This document shows positions 13,101-25,883 of a DNA stretch of 64,000 nucleotides, piece after piece. Made by a program: the position numbers and the translations under genes. The notes beneath the pieces are model-generated. The model was not told where the DNA came from and did not search any database. It saw only the letters and a list, made by a program, of their open reading frames with translations. The stretch is from Anniella stebbinsi. Its lineage: Eukaryota > Chordata > Lepidosauria > Squamata > Anniellidae. Each line of letters starts with the position of its first letter. The stretch's first letter is position 1. The stretch is from the NCBI GenBank assembly GCA_029215795.1, contig JARDYH010000007.1, positions 19,007,763 to 19,071,762 of the forward strand, read 5' to 3'.

Positions 13101-16100
13101 CTCTATTCCCTTCAACTAGCTTTTAATGATTGAATATATGTTGTTTTTACATAATTGAAATATGTAATTTTCCGTTCAGAACAGTGGTCAGATACCTAAG
13201 AACTACAAAGAAAAAGAAGCTTTCCGAGAGATGATTAGGCAAGGTAATGTCAGTGAAAGCTTCTGACAATGCAGTTGGTATGTGTATACTCTTTGCCAGC
13301 ATTGCGTTTTTGTCTTGAACGTTAATTGTATTTAAAGATGCATGTAAAATATACAGTTTGATACCTTTTGTTTAATATACGCTGTTATTAAATTAGTATG
13401 CCAGAAACTCAGTAATCTTTAAGCAAACCTGGTGTGTTAACGAATTTTAGGAAAGAAGTGTAAAGAACATTAGGTTGAAGTTCTATTCCTTAAGTTGGTA
13501 ATTTATTTATAACTAGGAATCTTAAAGAATGAAAACGGAGGCCTAGAAGATGAAGAAAACTTTGAAGAAGCTATTAAAAATGTGAACACAGCTGTAATTG
13601 CTACTAAGGTAAGACAAGATCCCTCTCCAAATATTCTAGTTGCATATATACTCCTTCATTGGAAAGGTTGCTGAAATGCATATATTCTGTAATTTTCCTT
13701 ATAGATACCAAGTTCTATTGAAGACATTTTCAATGATGATCGATGTGTCAATCTCTCACAGCAGGTAATAAATACACATAGCTTGAGTTGATGTCCAGTG
13801 TTCTGTTTCTCTGAGTAGAAAAAAAATCAGGATCATATTTTTGTGTACTCTTAGACTCCACCCTTTTGGATTTTGGCTCGAGCTGTAAAGGAGTTTGTAG
13901 CAAAAGAGGGTCAAGGAAATTTACCTGTCCGGGGCACAATTCCAGATATGATAGCAGATTCTGGTAAATTTATCAAATTGCAAAATATGTAAGTATTACT
14001 TTTTTTAGCTTTATATTATATCATTGTTGAGTTATGCCCCCCCCCCCCCCGCACAAGAAATATAAACATTTTCTGTAGTTTCATGTCAGCTGCCTGTTTG
14101 AGGGGTTACTGTCACTTTGAAATGGCTGTTGCCCATAAACTAGTTCCAAAGTTGGGGATCCTAATATCATTAAAATTGTCTTAACAAACCCCCACTTTTT
14201 TTAAAAAAAACCTATATCTCGTAGCCAAAACAAGGGGAAAAACTTTCCCCTCACTTAATTATGCTTCCTTGTTATGGGAAATTTTGATGAGATTGAAACA
14301 AGGCTTCTTGCACTATCCTCTTCTATGTGTAAAACTGAAGTTTTGATACTTTATACTTCATTACATTATTTGTATACTTTAGATTGAAATAATGTAGTGC
14401 TTAAGTGTTTAGTTAGCTGCACATATCGAGACCCTCACACATAACAAGACCCTCATTCAAAACGACCCACTTGTATTGGGACGTTTTGAATCAGCACACT
14501 TGATCTACATCAGGACTGTGATCCAGTTGAACTAGCATGATCAAGCATGAGTTTCACAACAATTGAAGATGGGATATAGCAGCTGTCTAGAACAGGGTGC
14601 AGAACTTCAAGATTATAGGCCAAATCTGGACCTTCCATGCAGCCATCTCCCATGATGTTTTGGAAGTTTAAAGTACCCTCCAGAAGAGCTTGGGAAGTCA
14701 TGTGTGCATAGGGCAGGGTGGGGGCAGAATCAGGGAGAATCTCTGCCTTACTTCTTCCAGCAGAAAGTTTCTGCTGGATCCCAGATCCCTCCAGGAAAGG
14801 AAGCAGCTCTTCTATTTGCGAAGGAGCCAGTCTGGATCTAACCTAATGGCAATTTCTCACATTCCTGCTTTATACAGAGATTCCTACTTCTGTACAAAAA
14901 CATGTCTAAAATAATAATAACTGACATGTAATCTATTTTAATTCAAATAGATGCCAGGAGGAAGTCGGTGCCATTATTGTCTTCTCATTTCATTTATTAC
15001 TGCTGATCTATAACAGGAGTGTAAATGTCCATGCAGAATAAACTTACAGATCCTTAGTAGCAGTCTTATTGCAATTTTAATTTTGACCTTTTAAAGATAC
15101 CGTGACAAAGCAAAGAAAGATGCTGAAGCTGTGGGTAACTATGCTGCCAAGCTGCTACAGTCGATAGGCAAGGTGAGTTTATGAAAATTATGTTTTTAAT
15201 TTCTCTGCTCTTAACATGGAAATTGGTAACTCCTATTTATGGTTCAATCCAAAGAGCCCATTATGTGTGTTTACAAATTTGTATTTGATCACTTGGTCTG
15301 TTGACATTGCAAGTGGCTTCTTCAACTTGGAAGATAAAAATAAAATTCTTGCAGAGGAGGGTGAATAAAATTGGGGTGGGGGATAGTTCAGTTTAGGAAA
15401 GTCAATAAAAACTTCACTGAAATGCACCACTGCCTGTATGGCGTTCCCTGTGGATCAGTGTAATTGCATCTAGTGTTGACCATAGGTGACAGTATACACA
15501 GATCATTAATAAATACAAGTTTGAAAGTGTATGTGGAGACCATCTGGTCACGGGTATTTATACCACCTTTAGAATGAATGAATGATGTCAGGCTTGGATT
15601 TATTGTCTTAGATTGCTATATCTTTATGCATTAAAGAAAGGGGAGTCCCTTTGGTAATAACAAGAATCAATCCTTTTTGAAAACCAAAAATGCTACTATT
15701 CGTTTGAATTTTTGAGCAAGGCCAACTGGGAATTTCTGGTTTGCAACATGCCAACTAGAGTCAGAGTTTTCTTAGCTAATTCCCTAGCTAGGGGCACACT
15801 GTTTTGTTAAAAAAGTAAGCTGTTAATAGTTCATCTGGACCCTTGTAAATATGTAAATTTATCAACCATTGTTTGGCTTAGATTTTGAGCTGCTGAGTCA
15901 CTCTTGTATATTCCAGCATAATAAACATATGTTTTGGAATTGCAACACAGCCAGAATTTTATAGCATACTTTGTGAGCTTAGATGGGATACACTGCCTTA
16001 TTGGGCACCTTCCTCTGAATGGCACTAATTGTTCATTATTTGTAACATTCTTATGTGGTAGCATTGTAACGTTCTTATATGGTATGAATTACTGTGGGAG

Positions 16101-19100
16101 TGTCTTGTAGCTGGTGCCAAAATACTCCCCAAAAACAGATGAGTCAGTTTTGTGCAAAACAATTCCTCTGATGAAAAACAATATGGTTTTGCTAAGTGAC
16201 AACGAAGATTCTAACTGGGAAAAAATCAGGTTTGTGAATGATTTTGCAATTGACTAGTATTGACCCTTGATACTCTTTGTGGTAATATTAAGGAAAGCGA
16301 ATAATTTGTCTATTACAAAAATAGACAGAATATTTTTTTCATGCACATTTTATTTCATAGGCACCAGAATCCATTTCTCAAAGGGAGTTAAAACTACTTT
16401 GTAAGTATTTTTAATCCTTACATTATAATGTGTTATTATTCATTTCATTTTGTTTCTGTACTGCCGAATAGCTGAAGCTGTCTGGGCAATTCACAAAAAT
16501 TACTATATAACTACATAGGAACATAGGAAGCTGCCTTGTATTGAGTCCGACCATGGGCCATCCATCCCAGTACTGTTGACACTGACTGGCAGTGGCTCTT
16601 CATTGTTTCAGGCAGGATTCTTTTTCTACCTGGGGACTGAACCTGGGACCTGCATTTAAAGCATGTGCTCTACCGCTGAGCTGTGGCCCCTCCCCTAAAC
16701 ATTGTTGGGAACTTTTCAGGGTGTTTTAAACTTCATACTTAAGTTTCCTAGGTGATTGAGTTGGCTTTGGGCAGTAGGTTATGTCCCCCTGATCTAAAGC
16801 TCTTTTCATATGTGCATAAAGGCTTCCTTAACCCTCTGCACTGTTGAGGACAGCTATAGTATGCATCTCCATTGTACAGAGTAGTTGGTATCATTTTAAT
16901 GAATGCAGAAAACATGCTTACCTGAAAAGGCATGCATCAGACATTCTGTGAAGTTTTGGAGCAGGATTGTTGTCTCTTCTTCAAACAGTGCCTAGCCAAA
17001 CTATGGAATTTGCTACCACAAGACATAGTGATGGCCACCTTGGATGGCTTTAAAGGGGGGTCAGACAAATTCCTGGAGGAGAAGGCTAGTCCTGATCCTC
17101 TATGCAACCTCCAGTAATTGGAGACAGTAAGCCTATGTAGACCATTTGCTGGCGGAAGGGGGCGGTTACATTCATATTCTGCTTGTGGGTCTCCCATCGA
17201 CAGCTGGTTGACCACTGCGTAAACAGAATGCTGGACTAGATGAACCCTTGGTCTGATCCAGCATGGCTCTTATTATGTTCTTATGTCTCTCCCTGAATAA
17301 TGTTGTATGATAACAAATGCCATTGATTTTAGAGAGCGTTGATGGGAGTTCAACTTTTCTCTGACCATAAACTGGCCCAAGAGAAGCTGTTAGTAACAGG
17401 TCTTTGGATCCTATCTGATCATTTATGTAAAGTGATCACTTAATTAAAGTAAACTAAAGTAACTTCAGGAATCACAATATTGGGTGGCTAAAAATAAACA
17501 TAATTAAGTGCCAGGTTTATCCATATTCTTTTGAATAATTAAGTTTAAAGGAACTAGTTTTGTTTTAAAAAGTAATATCTTTGTATTAAGTATTGTTTGT
17601 TTTAAAAAGTAATATTTCTGTATTCTCTCCTCCTCTTTCCCTCCCCCCTGTTTAGGCAGTAACTCAGCATTTCTTCGAGTAGTACGGTGTAGATCTCTTT
17701 CTGATGAGTATGGGTTGAGCACTTCAAACAAAGATGAGATAAGTAAGGAGATCACTTAATTATCTATAACTTTCTTTGTGTTTTCATCTCTGGTAGTGAG
17801 GGTAGTGAGACAAAAATTAAGGCTTATTCAGACCTGGAAGGGAATGAATTATATTGCTTATTTCTTCATTTCTGCTGTAATATGGAAATTTGAATTGCGA
17901 TTTTAGTTGAAAGGAAATCAGTGAGCCCAAAAGGCGTGTTCTGATCTTTGTGTATGTCATTACACATTTAATTAACTGCCCAGAGTTTAATTGTAAACTG
18001 CCCAGAAAACCTTGGCTATTGGGCAGTATACAAATGAAATAAATACATAAATAAATATAGGTGGGATTCCAGAATTGTTGCTTCCTGTTTTACAGCAGTG
18101 GTGACAGCATCCTTGTTCGGTGTCATATCTAATACAGTCCTTGGCAAAAATGATTTTTAGGAACTATTTTGTTAGATCAGGGCACAGAAAATATAATTTC
18201 AGAAGGAATGGATGGGAGGAGCTGTGGCTGCTCTATTTCCTGCTTGAACTGGAAATGTTAAGAAAAGCATCTGGGGTAAAAGTTGGCAGTTCTTGCTCGT
18301 TAGTAGAGAAGGGGCTGGATCTGATGTAGTGACTTCTAAACAATAAGATGCAACACTGTATTCGATTCCAGTGTCTAATTTTCCATCTTATCCATACTTG
18401 AAACATTGGAAAAAGTCTTAATGGGGCCATAATCTAGGTTGTGAAAAATGTATAAAGTTCATGTGATCTTAGGTTTTTTTAAAAAATTAATGAAAACCTC
18501 TTCTCCAAATTAGTTAAGCAGTTAAGAGATCATTGTTGTTTTTTCCTTAAAGTTTCCCATATGGATAATCCAGATAGTGAGATGGTGCTGTACTTAATGT
18601 TACGAGCTGTGGATAGATTCTTTAAACATCATGGCAGATACCCAGGTAAATTTATTTTCAATATTGCACAATTGCTACACATAATATAAATACAAACCTA
18701 ATAGTAGCCATTTATTCTTAATACAGTATAATTTATTGAACAAATACCTAGGGGACCCTATGGTATAAACTTAATAATATCCAGAGTTAGATTCATAGTT
18801 CATAAATGTATAGATTAATTGTATGTCAGATTGTGTTTTATGTTTGTGGCATATATTGTTGTTAAACTTCTCTATATTTGAAAAATCAAACTGTAGAGGT
18901 TTACTAAAGCATTAGAATTTGGAGGGAGGACCTCTGTGTTCTCTTACTTTACAAAATTACATCTTAGTTTTTAGTGTCATGTTAGTATAACTTTTAAAAA
19001 TTATTTCCAGGTGTTTATAACTACCAAGTGGAGGATGATATTGGAAAACTGAAATCGTGCCTCAATAGTTTTCTTCAGGAATATGGATTACCTGTAACAG

Positions 19101-20766
19101 TGAAGGATGATTATGTCCACGAATTGTAAGTGTTATATAAAAGAAAAACAAAATTTTCCTCGATCTTATTATGATCTCATAAATATTACTGCTTTTCCTA
19201 TGTAGTTGCCGTTATGGAGCTGCTGAGCCACATACGATTGCAGCATTTTTGGGAGGTAAGAATACTATTACCTTCACATGTTTGTGCCGAACTATAAAAT
19301 TATCGGCACGTGAAAAGATTGTTACAACTTTGGATTCTGATTCTTTTTACATTAGCAAATTTTTGAACACTTGTGAATGCACGCTTCTATTTTATTAACA
19401 TTTGCAATACCGCCCAGAGAGCTTCGGCTATGGAGCGGTATATAAGTGTAATAAATAAATAAAATACATCCTATGTTGAATTAAAGATATGAGATATCAC
19501 TAATGTTTTTGGCTTTGCCGTGATAAAAACAGACACATTTTAAAAATATTTGCAATATGTACACATCGTTCAGGTAAGAAAAATAATAAGTTATGTGTGT
19601 ATTTTGATGTACTCACACCAATGGGGGCATTCAACTTTATATTAAGTGTCCATTTTGAGGGTGGTGAGCTTTGTTTGCACATTTCTTCTGATCCTCCAGA
19701 AGAAATTACTAGATTGTGGTGTTTGCATTTGAATTGGGGAAATGGCGAAGTTGAAGGAATATGAAATCCCAGGCTGGTATTTATATATATCATTGATAAC
19801 ATCTACTGGAATAGTTAGTTGCCTCAACTCTTTTTAACCCCTTCCCCCCAAAAACCCCACCCATGAAGCTACCTTATACTGAATCAGACCATTATCTGTT
19901 GTTTGTTTATTGATTTAGCATATTATAAATTGGCTTTGAATTTAAACAGTTCTTGAGGCAATATATAAACAGGCTGAAAAACCAATAGAAAGCAAATACA
20001 TCAAATGTCAACAAAAGGCAGAAGCAAGAAAGAACCTTTGTTATAGTAAAACCACTGAGCACCAATAAAATTAGAGAATGAGATTAACCATTAAAAGCTT
20101 GGCAGAACATTGTCTTCACACGTCATCTAAGGAAGGCGCTAGCCTAGCCTCCCTAAAGAAGGAGTTCCACAAATCAGGGTGCTTTTTACACAAAAAAGCC
20201 CTGTCTCATCTCTGGATGGTAAGACATATAGCAGGGCTTCAGATGACAAATGCAAACTATGGGTTGGCTCATACAGGTGGAGCTGGTCTTTAAGATACCC
20301 TGACCCCAAAACATTTAGGACTTCGTAGTCCATCAAGCATAGTATAGTCCATTCTGACTAGCAGCAGTTAGTTCTCCAAGGTCTTCGGCAGAGCTTTCTG
20401 AGATCCTTTTAAGATGCCAAGGATTGAACCTGGGACCATTTGTATGCAAAAGCATGTCCTTTACCACTGAGCTAAGTCACCTATGGGAATTATTATGCTC
20501 TGTTTTTAGTTAGTTGGTATAACATGGTGGTTGAAGAAAAAATAAAGCTAATAGACTTGCATTTGAGTTTGTAGTAATTAGACTGCTAATGTCATGTCAA
20601 TTCAGTTATAAAATTCTAACGTTTTTCTTTGTTGCCATTCCCCTGCTATTTTACAGGAGCTGCTGCCCAGGAGGTTGTGAAAATCATTACAAAACAATTC
20701 GTGATTTTTAATAACACCTATATTTACAATGGCATGTCACAGACCTCAGCAACATTCAAGCTGTAG
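3977..20766 (+). CDS. NAE1: NEDD8-activating enzyme E1 regulatory subunit (NAE1/APPBP1), complete, 20 coding exons
   Basis: Seen: coding exons at 3977-4047, 5762-5865, 5952-6012, 7737-7767, 8710-8781, 9619-9698, 11131-11240, 11670-11779, 12463-12525, 13180-13243, 13517-13608, 13705-13764, 13855-13988, 15097-15172, 16361-16400, 17656-17742, 18553-18645, 19011-19125, 19206-19255 and 20657-20766. All are bounded by AG/GT and their phases agree. Together they give 1623 nt, or 540 residues plus stop (human 534). The translation follows vertebrate NAE1 throughout, for example [17 protein letters not shown] at the N-terminus, [18 protein letters not shown] in the middle, and [14 protein letters not shown] residues before the TAG. 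Family knowledge: NAE1 pairs with UBA3 to adenylate NEDD8 and load it onto UBE2M/UBE2F for cullin neddylation. The catalytic cysteine lies in UBA3, so its absence here is expected. Start: ATG at 3977 has A at -3 and G at +4. The N-terminus ([17 protein letters not shown]) differs from the mammalian one, and a second in-frame ATG lies at 4016. Two donors are weak: GAG|GTTCGT after exon 5 and AAG|GTTGGT after exon 8. Confidence 0.97.
4389..4595 (+). repeat. Sauria-type SINE in NAE1 intron 1
   Basis: Head GTCTAGTGGTTGGAGTGC, a box-B-like GTTCGAAAAC and tail TTGTTGTGAGGATAAAATGG. Same family and orientation as the copy near 1.45 kb. Confidence 0.7.
5330..5668. repeat. Two LINE-derived fragments in NAE1 intron 1
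   Basis: 5330-5520 is the reverse complement of the type of sequence seen at 16.95-17.1 kb (AAGCCATCCAATTTGGTGGC, TGTGGTAGTGAATTCC). From ~5535 a plus-strand CR1/L2 C-terminal fragment follows (GTGAAGTGGGTGGCTACGAA), much like 46.6 kb. The junction suggests adjacent independent insertions. Confidence 0.5.
7525..7649. mobile_element. ~120-bp TIR element (TTCCCCAACC ends), copy 1
   Basis: GTTCCCCAACC at the left and GGTTGGGGAA at the right are inverted. The core carries ATTCTGGGAGTTGTAGTC, a word abundant in squamate genomes. Similar copies lie at 24454, 54030 and 57332. In NAE1 intron 3. Confidence 0.65.
8246..8552. mobile_element. Palindromic hAT-type MITE in NAE1 intron 4
   Basis: The left end GGCTGTAAACACAATGCGCT pairs with the right-end reverse complement (GGACTGTTCACATAACATGC). 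Internal segments also pair across the element, with repeated GGTTAACAAGCC-type motifs. Short TATA sequence occurs on both flanks. Not protein-coding. Confidence 0.55.
16513..16695 (-). repeat. tRNA-derived SINE, minus strand, NAE1 intron 15
   Basis: On the minus strand it starts with a tRNA-like head (GCTCAGCGGTAGAGCAC, then AGGTCCCAGGTTCAGTCCCC). The + strand begins CATAGGAAGCTGCCTTGTAT. Partial relatives lie at 19862-19897 plus 20345-20480 (split by an insertion), 45505-45565 and 58185-58245. Confidence 0.65.
16928..17286 (+). repeat. CR1-type LINE 3' end in NAE1 intron 15
   Basis: Has GCTACCACAAGACATAGTGA, then GATGGCTTTAAAGGGGGGTC and the end GGTCTGATCCAGCATGGCTC with TATGTTCTTATG. This is a common squamate LINE 3' end; 5' truncated. 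Confidence 0.6.
19862..20480 (-). repeat. tRNA-derived SINE split by a LINE-like insertion
   Basis: The + strand start (AAGCTACCTTATACTGAATC) is at 19862 and the tRNA-like end (TTTACCACTGAGCTAAG) is near 20465. Between them, ~19900-20345, lies a segment resembling a minus-strand CR1/L2 LINE 3' end, including GAAGGAGTTCCACAAATCAG. It reads as a nested insertion within NAE1 intron 19. Confidence 0.5.
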
Positions 20767-20898
20767 CTAAACACAGCACATTTGAAATTGTAATTGCCTT
20801 TAGTTTGCATTTTGTTCTGTAAAGTATTGTTGGTGGCTTTTCATTGTATTTTTGTCATTAAAAGTTCTTTTAAATTGTAATATTTTACCTTGCTTTTT

Positions 20899-21121
20899 AA
20901 TAAAAAGCACTGGAATGTGGAAGATATGTATTTTTTAAAAATATGAGTAGATTGTCATCACCAGTTCTTCATATTACTTTAGGTTATAAGCAAGTTTTTT
21001 TGGATTTAGGCTTTTACACAGACTATAGCTTGCCCATATGACTCAGGAAAGTCATTGTGTTAAATAAATACCTACTTGAAACAAATGTACAGCAAGTAAT
21101 ATGTTTTGCTTTCAAAATAAA
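20899..21121 (+). terminator. NAE1 3' UTR polyadenylation signals
   Basis: AATAAA occurs at 20899-20904, about 130 bases after the NAE1 stop, and again at 21116-21121. Either could direct cleavage, and two 3' UTR lengths are possible. An AT-rich 3' UTR follows the stop at 20766. Confidence 0.6.
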
Positions 21122-23189
21122 CTGCTGTTAATTGCTATTGTGCAAAAAAAAGGTTCTTGCAGTGTATATGCACAGGTTTGGAACTAGAGTGTCCTGTTCA
21201 TAGAGAGAACTGGGATCCAGTGGAGGCTTCTGCTGAAGAAAGGAAGCAAGCTGCAATTTTTATTGATAACTCCTTCCCCCCTGCCAGTCTTAGCTTCCCC
21301 TCCCAGAACAGCTTTCCAAGGGACACACAAGCAGTGGTAATACTTAGTACATTGCATTCCTTTAGCGTACATGAAACAATACAATAAAATATTTTTCTAG
21401 GTCTTACAATTATATTTGTATAAACAATTTAATAGCTGCTCCTTTATTAGAATTGTTCAGTGCAAAACTGTTGTTGGAGAAAGTATTAAATATGTTTGTG
21501 ATTAGTAGGAAGTCTTGTACTTGAAGATTACTTGTACAAAATATGCATGCTTTCTGCTCCAGAACTGTGATTCTTAGTAAGAAATCAAACGTGTTAGATA
21601 CAGTGTTTTAACATGAAAAAGATGGTGTGTCCCAGTTTACAGTTTCTATGAACAGCCTGCTAACGGCTCCATAAGATCAAAAGGCAGGTTAAAAGAATTA
21701 AAAATAATGTCTGCCTGTTTTTTTGTGCAATGGAAAGGTATGCTCATTCCTTACTACCCAAAAGACAAGAAGCAAATTAAATTTTGAGAGTATTAAATTT
21801 GGCATTTACCCACCTGTTGCATATTACTACCTTTGAAAATGGAACGTATTGGCTAGGATGGTTTAATGTAATGTAGTGGGATAATTCAGATGGAGCTTTG
21901 AGGGCCCTCAGGCTTGCATGTGCCTTCCTTTCTCCCTTTGCATATGGTGATTCCCTGTGTCATAATCCTAGGTTGTGTTTTGCAAATCAGTTTTATTACC
22001 ATGTGGGCAAAATAATCTTTCCGTTAGACTATTCTACAATCTAAAAGCAGCATCTACCATTCCCTGCAAACACAGAGTTTGATGGGCAACAATAACAATT
22101 TGTATATTGTATCATATGCAAATCTTTTCCAGTTTGATGGAGTGACAGCACTACAGATCCAGGTTACAATAGTAAATGCCCAAAGGGATTGCACGACAGG
22201 CATGGGATCATCTTATGTGTGGCGGGCCTGTCCTCTTCTGCTGATCACAGCATCAGATTGTGAGTCCTCAACAGCGAGGGTGATTCGCCAAGTCCAGGGT
22301 CCTCTACAATTGTTGCTTGCACAGCACACACCATGGTGGGGTTAGGCCTGGAAGCATGGTACACATAACAGTTCCTGGAGAGCAAAATTGCATACTGAGT
22401 GAAAATTAGAAGAATGGCGCACTGTAGATAAGTAGGATATAGGGAATTGCCTCATCCAGGAGTGGAAGCTAGGAAATTGCTACATGTGAGGGGGTGTATG
22501 TGAGCTAAGGCTTGTGCATGTAGCACCAAACCATGGAAAGTAAAAACAATTTAGTTCACATCTTGAAATTTAATTCTTAAACCTGTGGACTGAAGGACCA
22601 GGGTGTTAACCATCTTTGAGAGCTACCCTGGGACTTTAATGCCCTGAGTCATGTTGAGAATGAAGTGAAAGCCAAAAGTGGAGGGTGGGGGAACCATGTT
22701 CCTTGGAGGATGGGTGAGATCAATATTAATACTTTGATTCTATGTTGGACCTTTTCAATCATGTCCTTATAACTTGAAATTAGCAGGGCATAAGCACCCC
22801 TTGGGTGGGGTGAGCATTTGTTGCTCCTCAGGTGTCTTGAGCAGCCCTGCTTTACCGTGAAGGAGAAAAACTAACTGGCCCAATGGGCTCCTAAGGAGGA
22901 GTCAAGAAGTTTTCTGAAAAGAGGCCTTTATCTTCCATGTATATCACATTCCTCAGGATTTTTCTACATAATCTTATTGCGGTAAATCCTGGGAATTGTA
23001 ATTTGGTTGTAATGATTCTGAAGATTCTGTTAAAAGAGCCTACCCCTTCTCACAGACAAATGTAGCTGTATATCAGGGGTACAGAAGTGCAAAGTACATT
23101 TTTGGGTAGGACTTTGTTCCACACATTAAATATTTTTCAAGGAAAATAATGGTATAATTCAAAGAAATGTTCTAGATTTTTTATAGCTA

Positions 23190-23300
23190 ACTTTTCAAGT
23201 GGACTCCAGTCCATGAAAGTTTATTCCATAACAAATGATTATGGCCTATCTATATAAACATGGGGTGAGGTTATGCTATTTATTATGGCATAACCCCACC

Positions 23301-23335
<35 letters not shown>

Positions 23336-23550
23336 GATATAGATATATGTAGGCCAATATGAGGTTGACATCATGCATCTGATGAAGTGGACACCATTCA
23401 AGAAAACTTATGCCAAAATAAATAAATTTGCTTGTCTTTAAGATGCCACAAGACTCTTGTTGTTGCTGCAACAGACTAGTATGGCTACCTTGGAAATAGC
23501 CATAATAAATGTTAGTCTTAAGGTGCCACAAGTTTTGCCATTGTTTTTGC
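23190..23550. repeat. Interspersed sauropsid repeat with (TG)n tract
   Basis: Contains CATGCATCTGATGAAGTGGA, ATAAATTTGCTTGTCTTTAA, and GATGCCACAAGACTCTTGTT with GCTGCAACAGACTAGTATGG, words common in reptile genomes. The (TG)n run is at 23304-23332. I do not assign a family. Confidence 0.45.
23304..23332. repeat. (TG)n microsatellite
   Basis: About 14 uninterrupted TG units, followed by ATAGATATAGATAT. Other simple tracts: (TC)n 24943-24967, (AAT)n 27961-28000, (AT)n 39994-40025, poly-C 14038-14050 and poly-G 44471-44483. Confidence 0.9.
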
Positions 23551-23879
23551 TAACACACCTCCCCTCCGGAACCTTTTTTAAAATAAGCATGCTTAGGATA
23601 TGAGCCCACCTTAATTTACATTTTATGATTGATTTATAATGCATATGTGAGAGGTTCTTTCCCTTCACTATAGGGATCCACCACTTGGCAGGAGCAGGCA
23701 TTCAGCTCTGTCATCCTGTGCCGCCCATGCCTACTGCTGAACTAGTTTCCTAAAAGAAAAAGAAAAAAACTTTCTGAGATTTGTAATGTCGATAATAGCA
23801 GCCGTTCACTTCACGCAAGTCCTGTGCAGACAAAATGGCACGTTCAGTGAATATATAGAGGTTTGCCTTCAGCTCTCTA

Positions 23880-24008
23880 GGCCAGATCGACACCAAGCAG
23901 GATATAATACTTTGAAAGCGGGTTAACGGTATATGCAATGTGTCATGGCCCCCAACTGTTGCCAATACCATTTCAAACCATTATAAAGCAGTAGTGTCGA
24001 TCCTGCCT
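23880..24008. mobile_element. Short palindromic TIR element
   Basis: The left end GGCCAGATCGACACC and the right end GTGTCGATCCTGCC are inverted repeats, and the inner arm ATTATAAAGCAGTAGTG resembles the element at ~48.5 kb. The two are probably members of one family. Confidence 0.5.
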
Positions 24009-24453
24009 GAGGCGACGGCCGCTTTTGCTGCTCTCAGCTGAGCCATGTCCTGCCTCCTCCCCTCCCCCACCCCAGCGTCAGAGTGACAGTTTATTTAGGC
24101 GGGAAAACACTCGGCCCACGAGTTCCCAGGCCTGGCAGCTCACACTACAAAATTAAAAACGAGAAGTGAGGTGCCATGTTCAAACGAGCAGCAACTCCCC
24201 TGGCTCTCTGACTATTGGGGACCAATACTGAAATTATGTATTAATAGGACACAGATTCCCTCAGACAACGTGTCCCCTGAGCCTGGTGCATGTTTTCAGC
24301 TTAAGACGACCCGCTTCCTGTCAGTTATGAGAAAACGGGGGTGGCATTTTTCACATTGACAAGGGAGATCATCAATTGTACTAATAAGCAGTGGTGCAGC
24401 TAGGTAATTTCAGATCCTGAATTTTTTTTGTGAGGGGGGTCCTTCAGGCCCGA

Positions 24454-24574
24454 CTTCCCCAACCTTGGGCTTTTCAGATGTGTTAGAATAAAGCTCCCAG
24501 CATGCCCCAGCCAGGCTGGCTGGGACATGCTGGGAATTGTAGTCCACATTTGTAGGATGCCAGGTTGGGGAAAG
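24454..24574. mobile_element. ~120-bp TIR element, copy 2
   Basis: TTCCCCAACC and GGTTGGGGAA ends, with the core words CTGGGAATTGTAGTC and GCTGGCTGGGAC. Same family as the element at 7525. It lies 12 bases before MITE copy B. Confidence 0.65.
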
Positions 24575-24586
24575 GCTGCATTAGAC

Positions 24587-24906
24587 TAGGCTGACCAGAT
24601 AAAATCCAGGTCAGGACTCATGTAACTTTAACAGTTGTAGAGAAAAGGGAATTTCAGCCAACGTAATTTGTATGCAATTAGTTCCTGGTGATATTCCTTC
24701 TTCATCACAACAGTTAAAGTTGCAGGCACTATACTAGAGTGACCATATAAAAAAGAAGGCAGGGCCCCTGCAACTTTAACAATTGTGATGAAGAAGGAAT
24801 ATCACCAGGAACTAATTGCATACAAATTACATTGGTTGAAATTCCCTTTTCTCTACAACTGTTAAAGTTACATGAGCCCTTACGTGGATTTTATCTGGTC
24901 ACCCTA
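24587..24906. mobile_element. ~320-bp palindromic hAT-type MITE, copy B
   Basis: Ends TAGGCTGACC and GGTCACCCTA. It is flanked by the perfect 8-bp direct repeat CATTAGAC (24579-24586 and 24907-24914), the duplication length made by hAT transposases. The internal palindrome matches copies A, C and D. It is non-coding and so non-autonomous. It lies 12 bases beyond another short TIR element. Confidence 0.9.
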
Positions 24907-25592
24907 CATTAGACAGAAAGCCTCTAAGCATCCAAGTAACTTTTCTCTCTCTCTCTCTCTCTCTCTCCCTCCCCCCCCTCCATCCAATTTCATACTTTAC
25001 AACTGCTTCTACATCCCGGATATGTTAGAATAACAACACTTTCCCAGCCCTGACTTCAAAAACAAAAAACCCACAACTGACCATGTGCACTTTTGCATTT
25101 TAAACTCACTTCAATCATAGCACTACCATGACTGCAGGAATTAAATGGAGTTTGCCTCTGCTGCCTTGATCACCTGCCGTTCTCTGGGTGGTCATTTGGG
25201 GGCTCCTTGAGCCTCAGGGACCTGAACTTTGGCCCCAGAGTCCAGCCATAGCTGCACCGTGACTAATAAGAATTATGATTTTTTAAACTGTATTTGTATG
25301 TATTTGCACTCCTCCCCATTTTATTGTGAAAGAAAGGCCACACAGTGAACTTCATGGCCTGAAACTGTGTCTCCTGTAGACCAATACTCTAGCCTTATGC
25401 AACACTTTAATCCCACCCTTCCTCCTTGGAGCTAAAGGCATTAAAGAGTTTCTGGCAATCCCAAATTTGTGCTGGATTAGCAGACCCACAGTTACATGAT
25501 CACCACACACTTGTACTATAAATTAATTTGTGTCCGAATTAATTTTGGAGAAATTATGCCAACTGGTTCTATGCTCACAGATCTATTAGACC

Positions 25593-25883
25593 ATGGGTCC
25601 CCAAAACAGTGTGCTCACAAAGACTTCCAACAGTGCCCCAAAGCTCTTCCTTCCCCATCCCCTTCCAGCCTCTAGCCTTTGAGCTCGCCTGCCCCCCCAC
25701 CCCGTCCCCCCCATCGTTAGCTCCCCCCATCGTTAGCTTACTTTTGACTAGCCAGACCCCCACAACAGTTATTATGTGTCTAGCGACATCCACTGTTGGA
25801 GCTATTTTGTGGTGTCACCCACAGCAAATTCTGAAATTCCCAAGTGTGCTCACTGACCCCAAAGAGTTGGGGACTCCTGGATT
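25593..25883. mobile_element. Palindromic TIR element with GTCCCCAA ends
   Basis: Starts GGGTCCCCAAA and ends TTGGGGACTCC, with GTGTGCTCAC also present near both ends. It contains a C-rich middle. About 290 bp; no clear target duplication. Confidence 0.45.

Noticed and set aside
16640..16695. Minus-strand tRNA-like sequence
   Set aside because: It is the head of a full SINE copy rather than a tRNA gene.
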